From positions 62,001 through 126,000 of the forward strand of contig NW_024881973.1 in NCBI RefSeq assembly GCF_019059575.1: a stretch of DNA of 64,000 nucleotides, written 5' to 3'. This DNA is from Amphibalanus amphitrite (taxonomy: Eukaryota > Arthropoda > Thecostraca > Balanomorpha > Balanidae). Below the pieces are notes generated by a model, which searched no databases, had not been told where the DNA came from, and saw only the letters and a list, made by a program, of their open reading frames with translations. The translations under genes were made by a program, and so were the position numbers. Below, piece after piece: positions 63,414-64,000 of the stretch. Every line of letters starts with the position of its first letter. The stretch's first letter is position 1.

Positions 63414-64000
63414 CTACAGCAGTGCGGCACACCAGCACACCAGACGGACCTAACTTCCTACAGGTGCTACATTACTGAGAGCTAGACACCAAAGCATTCT
63501 CAGACTACATACGGTGCTACGGTCACAGTCCATCGCAACATAGTTGCACCGTCTTATCTTACAAACATTTGGGATGTTTTTTTAACAACCATTCTGAATT
63601 AATTTACTCCTGTGGCTGAGCGCTGGAAAAAGAGAAATAAATATAAGTCGCTAATCAGTGAATGAATAACTTCCAATTAGGATGATATTTACGTACTATG
63701 AGGTTTTGATTCAGACGTTGAGCACGTAATCGGCTAAAAATACTGATGCAACAACAAATCATCGATCTAGTTCAGACGAGTAGCAGGCAACAGCAATCTG
63801 CCACGCTGACTAAGCTTACTGACGCAGACATAAACAAAGTTAGAATAATATGGCTCAACTCCAGGCTGTTCGTCTTCTTCATGGCAACGAATCAGTGACA
63901 AGAAAACTAAAACCGGGCCACGACGGCTGATTGCGAGCGCTGAGTTATATCCAGGGGTTACTCAAAATGCGTAGCTTTGTGCATGTAGCACGGCAAATAG
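63414..64000 (-). other. Intron of the SALS-like gene, nothing recognised
   Basis: AT-rich sequence upstream of the W-motif exon. No further exon was recognised before the window edge. Confidence 0.5.

Overview
The window is eukaryotic nuclear DNA: split genes with GT-AG introns, a polyadenylation signal, a Ty3/Gypsy LTR element, a LINE and many terminal-inverted-repeat (TIR) DNA elements. The gene content (an animal alpha-carbonic anhydrase and a WH2/poly-proline/coiled-coil protein resembling the arthropod sarcomere protein SALS) suggests an invertebrate, most likely an arthropod and perhaps a crustacean. That assignment is inference. Only two host genes can be supported.

Gene 1 (plus strand, 3522-8820) is a complete seven-exon secreted alpha-carbonic anhydrase of 340 residues with a signal peptide, the zinc triad, a disulfide pair and a hydrophobic C-terminal tail suggesting a GPI anchor. 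All six introns are GT-AG and all phases agree. A polyadenylation signal lies at 9657.

Gene 2 (minus strand, 42523 to at least 63413) encodes an actin-binding type protein. Reading along the minus strand there is an exon with repeated W-containing motifs, an acidic/poly-proline exon, a second poly-proline exon, two exons with one WH2-like motif each, and three acidic or coiled-coil exons. Its start lies outside the window. Its introns are crowded with transposable elements.

Most of the rest is mobile DNA, much of it nested. (a) A family flanked by TTAA, with ends starting CCC and G-tract/C-tract hairpins near the ends (29168-30110, 39304-40482, 48841-51994 with 49001-51122 inside it, 59126-60314, half-copies at 12546-13462, remnants at 1-1549). 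Its interiors are packed with AGGTCA half-sites and TGACGTCA palindromes. It looks like a non-autonomous piggyBac-like family. (b) A young Gypsy element (24215-35885, minus strand) with 455-bp LTRs differing at one base, broken by a TTAA element, a 3.3-kb TIR element and a 521-bp exact tandem duplication. (c) A small MITE family whose ends read CCGTTTTCACGAC (1632-2723, 20628-20904, 24085-36036), two of whose three copies host later insertions. (d) Mariner-like elements with decayed transposase fragments (1906-2692, 44137-45920). (e) CACTA-like elements bounded by CACTG/CAGTG-type ends and TA (14958-19589, 54392-62097). (f) A hAT-like GATC-rich element with a perfect 8-bp target duplication (16821-17357). 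(g) A 1.5-kb palindrome (12242-13765). (h) A truncated LINE (56115-57609).

Several insertions can be checked inside the window because an empty copy of the host element is present: the Gypsy target in its MITE, the mariner element in its MITE, and a 3-bp-duplicating element in one arm of a palindromic mariner element. No tRNA, rRNA or CRISPR array was recognised.
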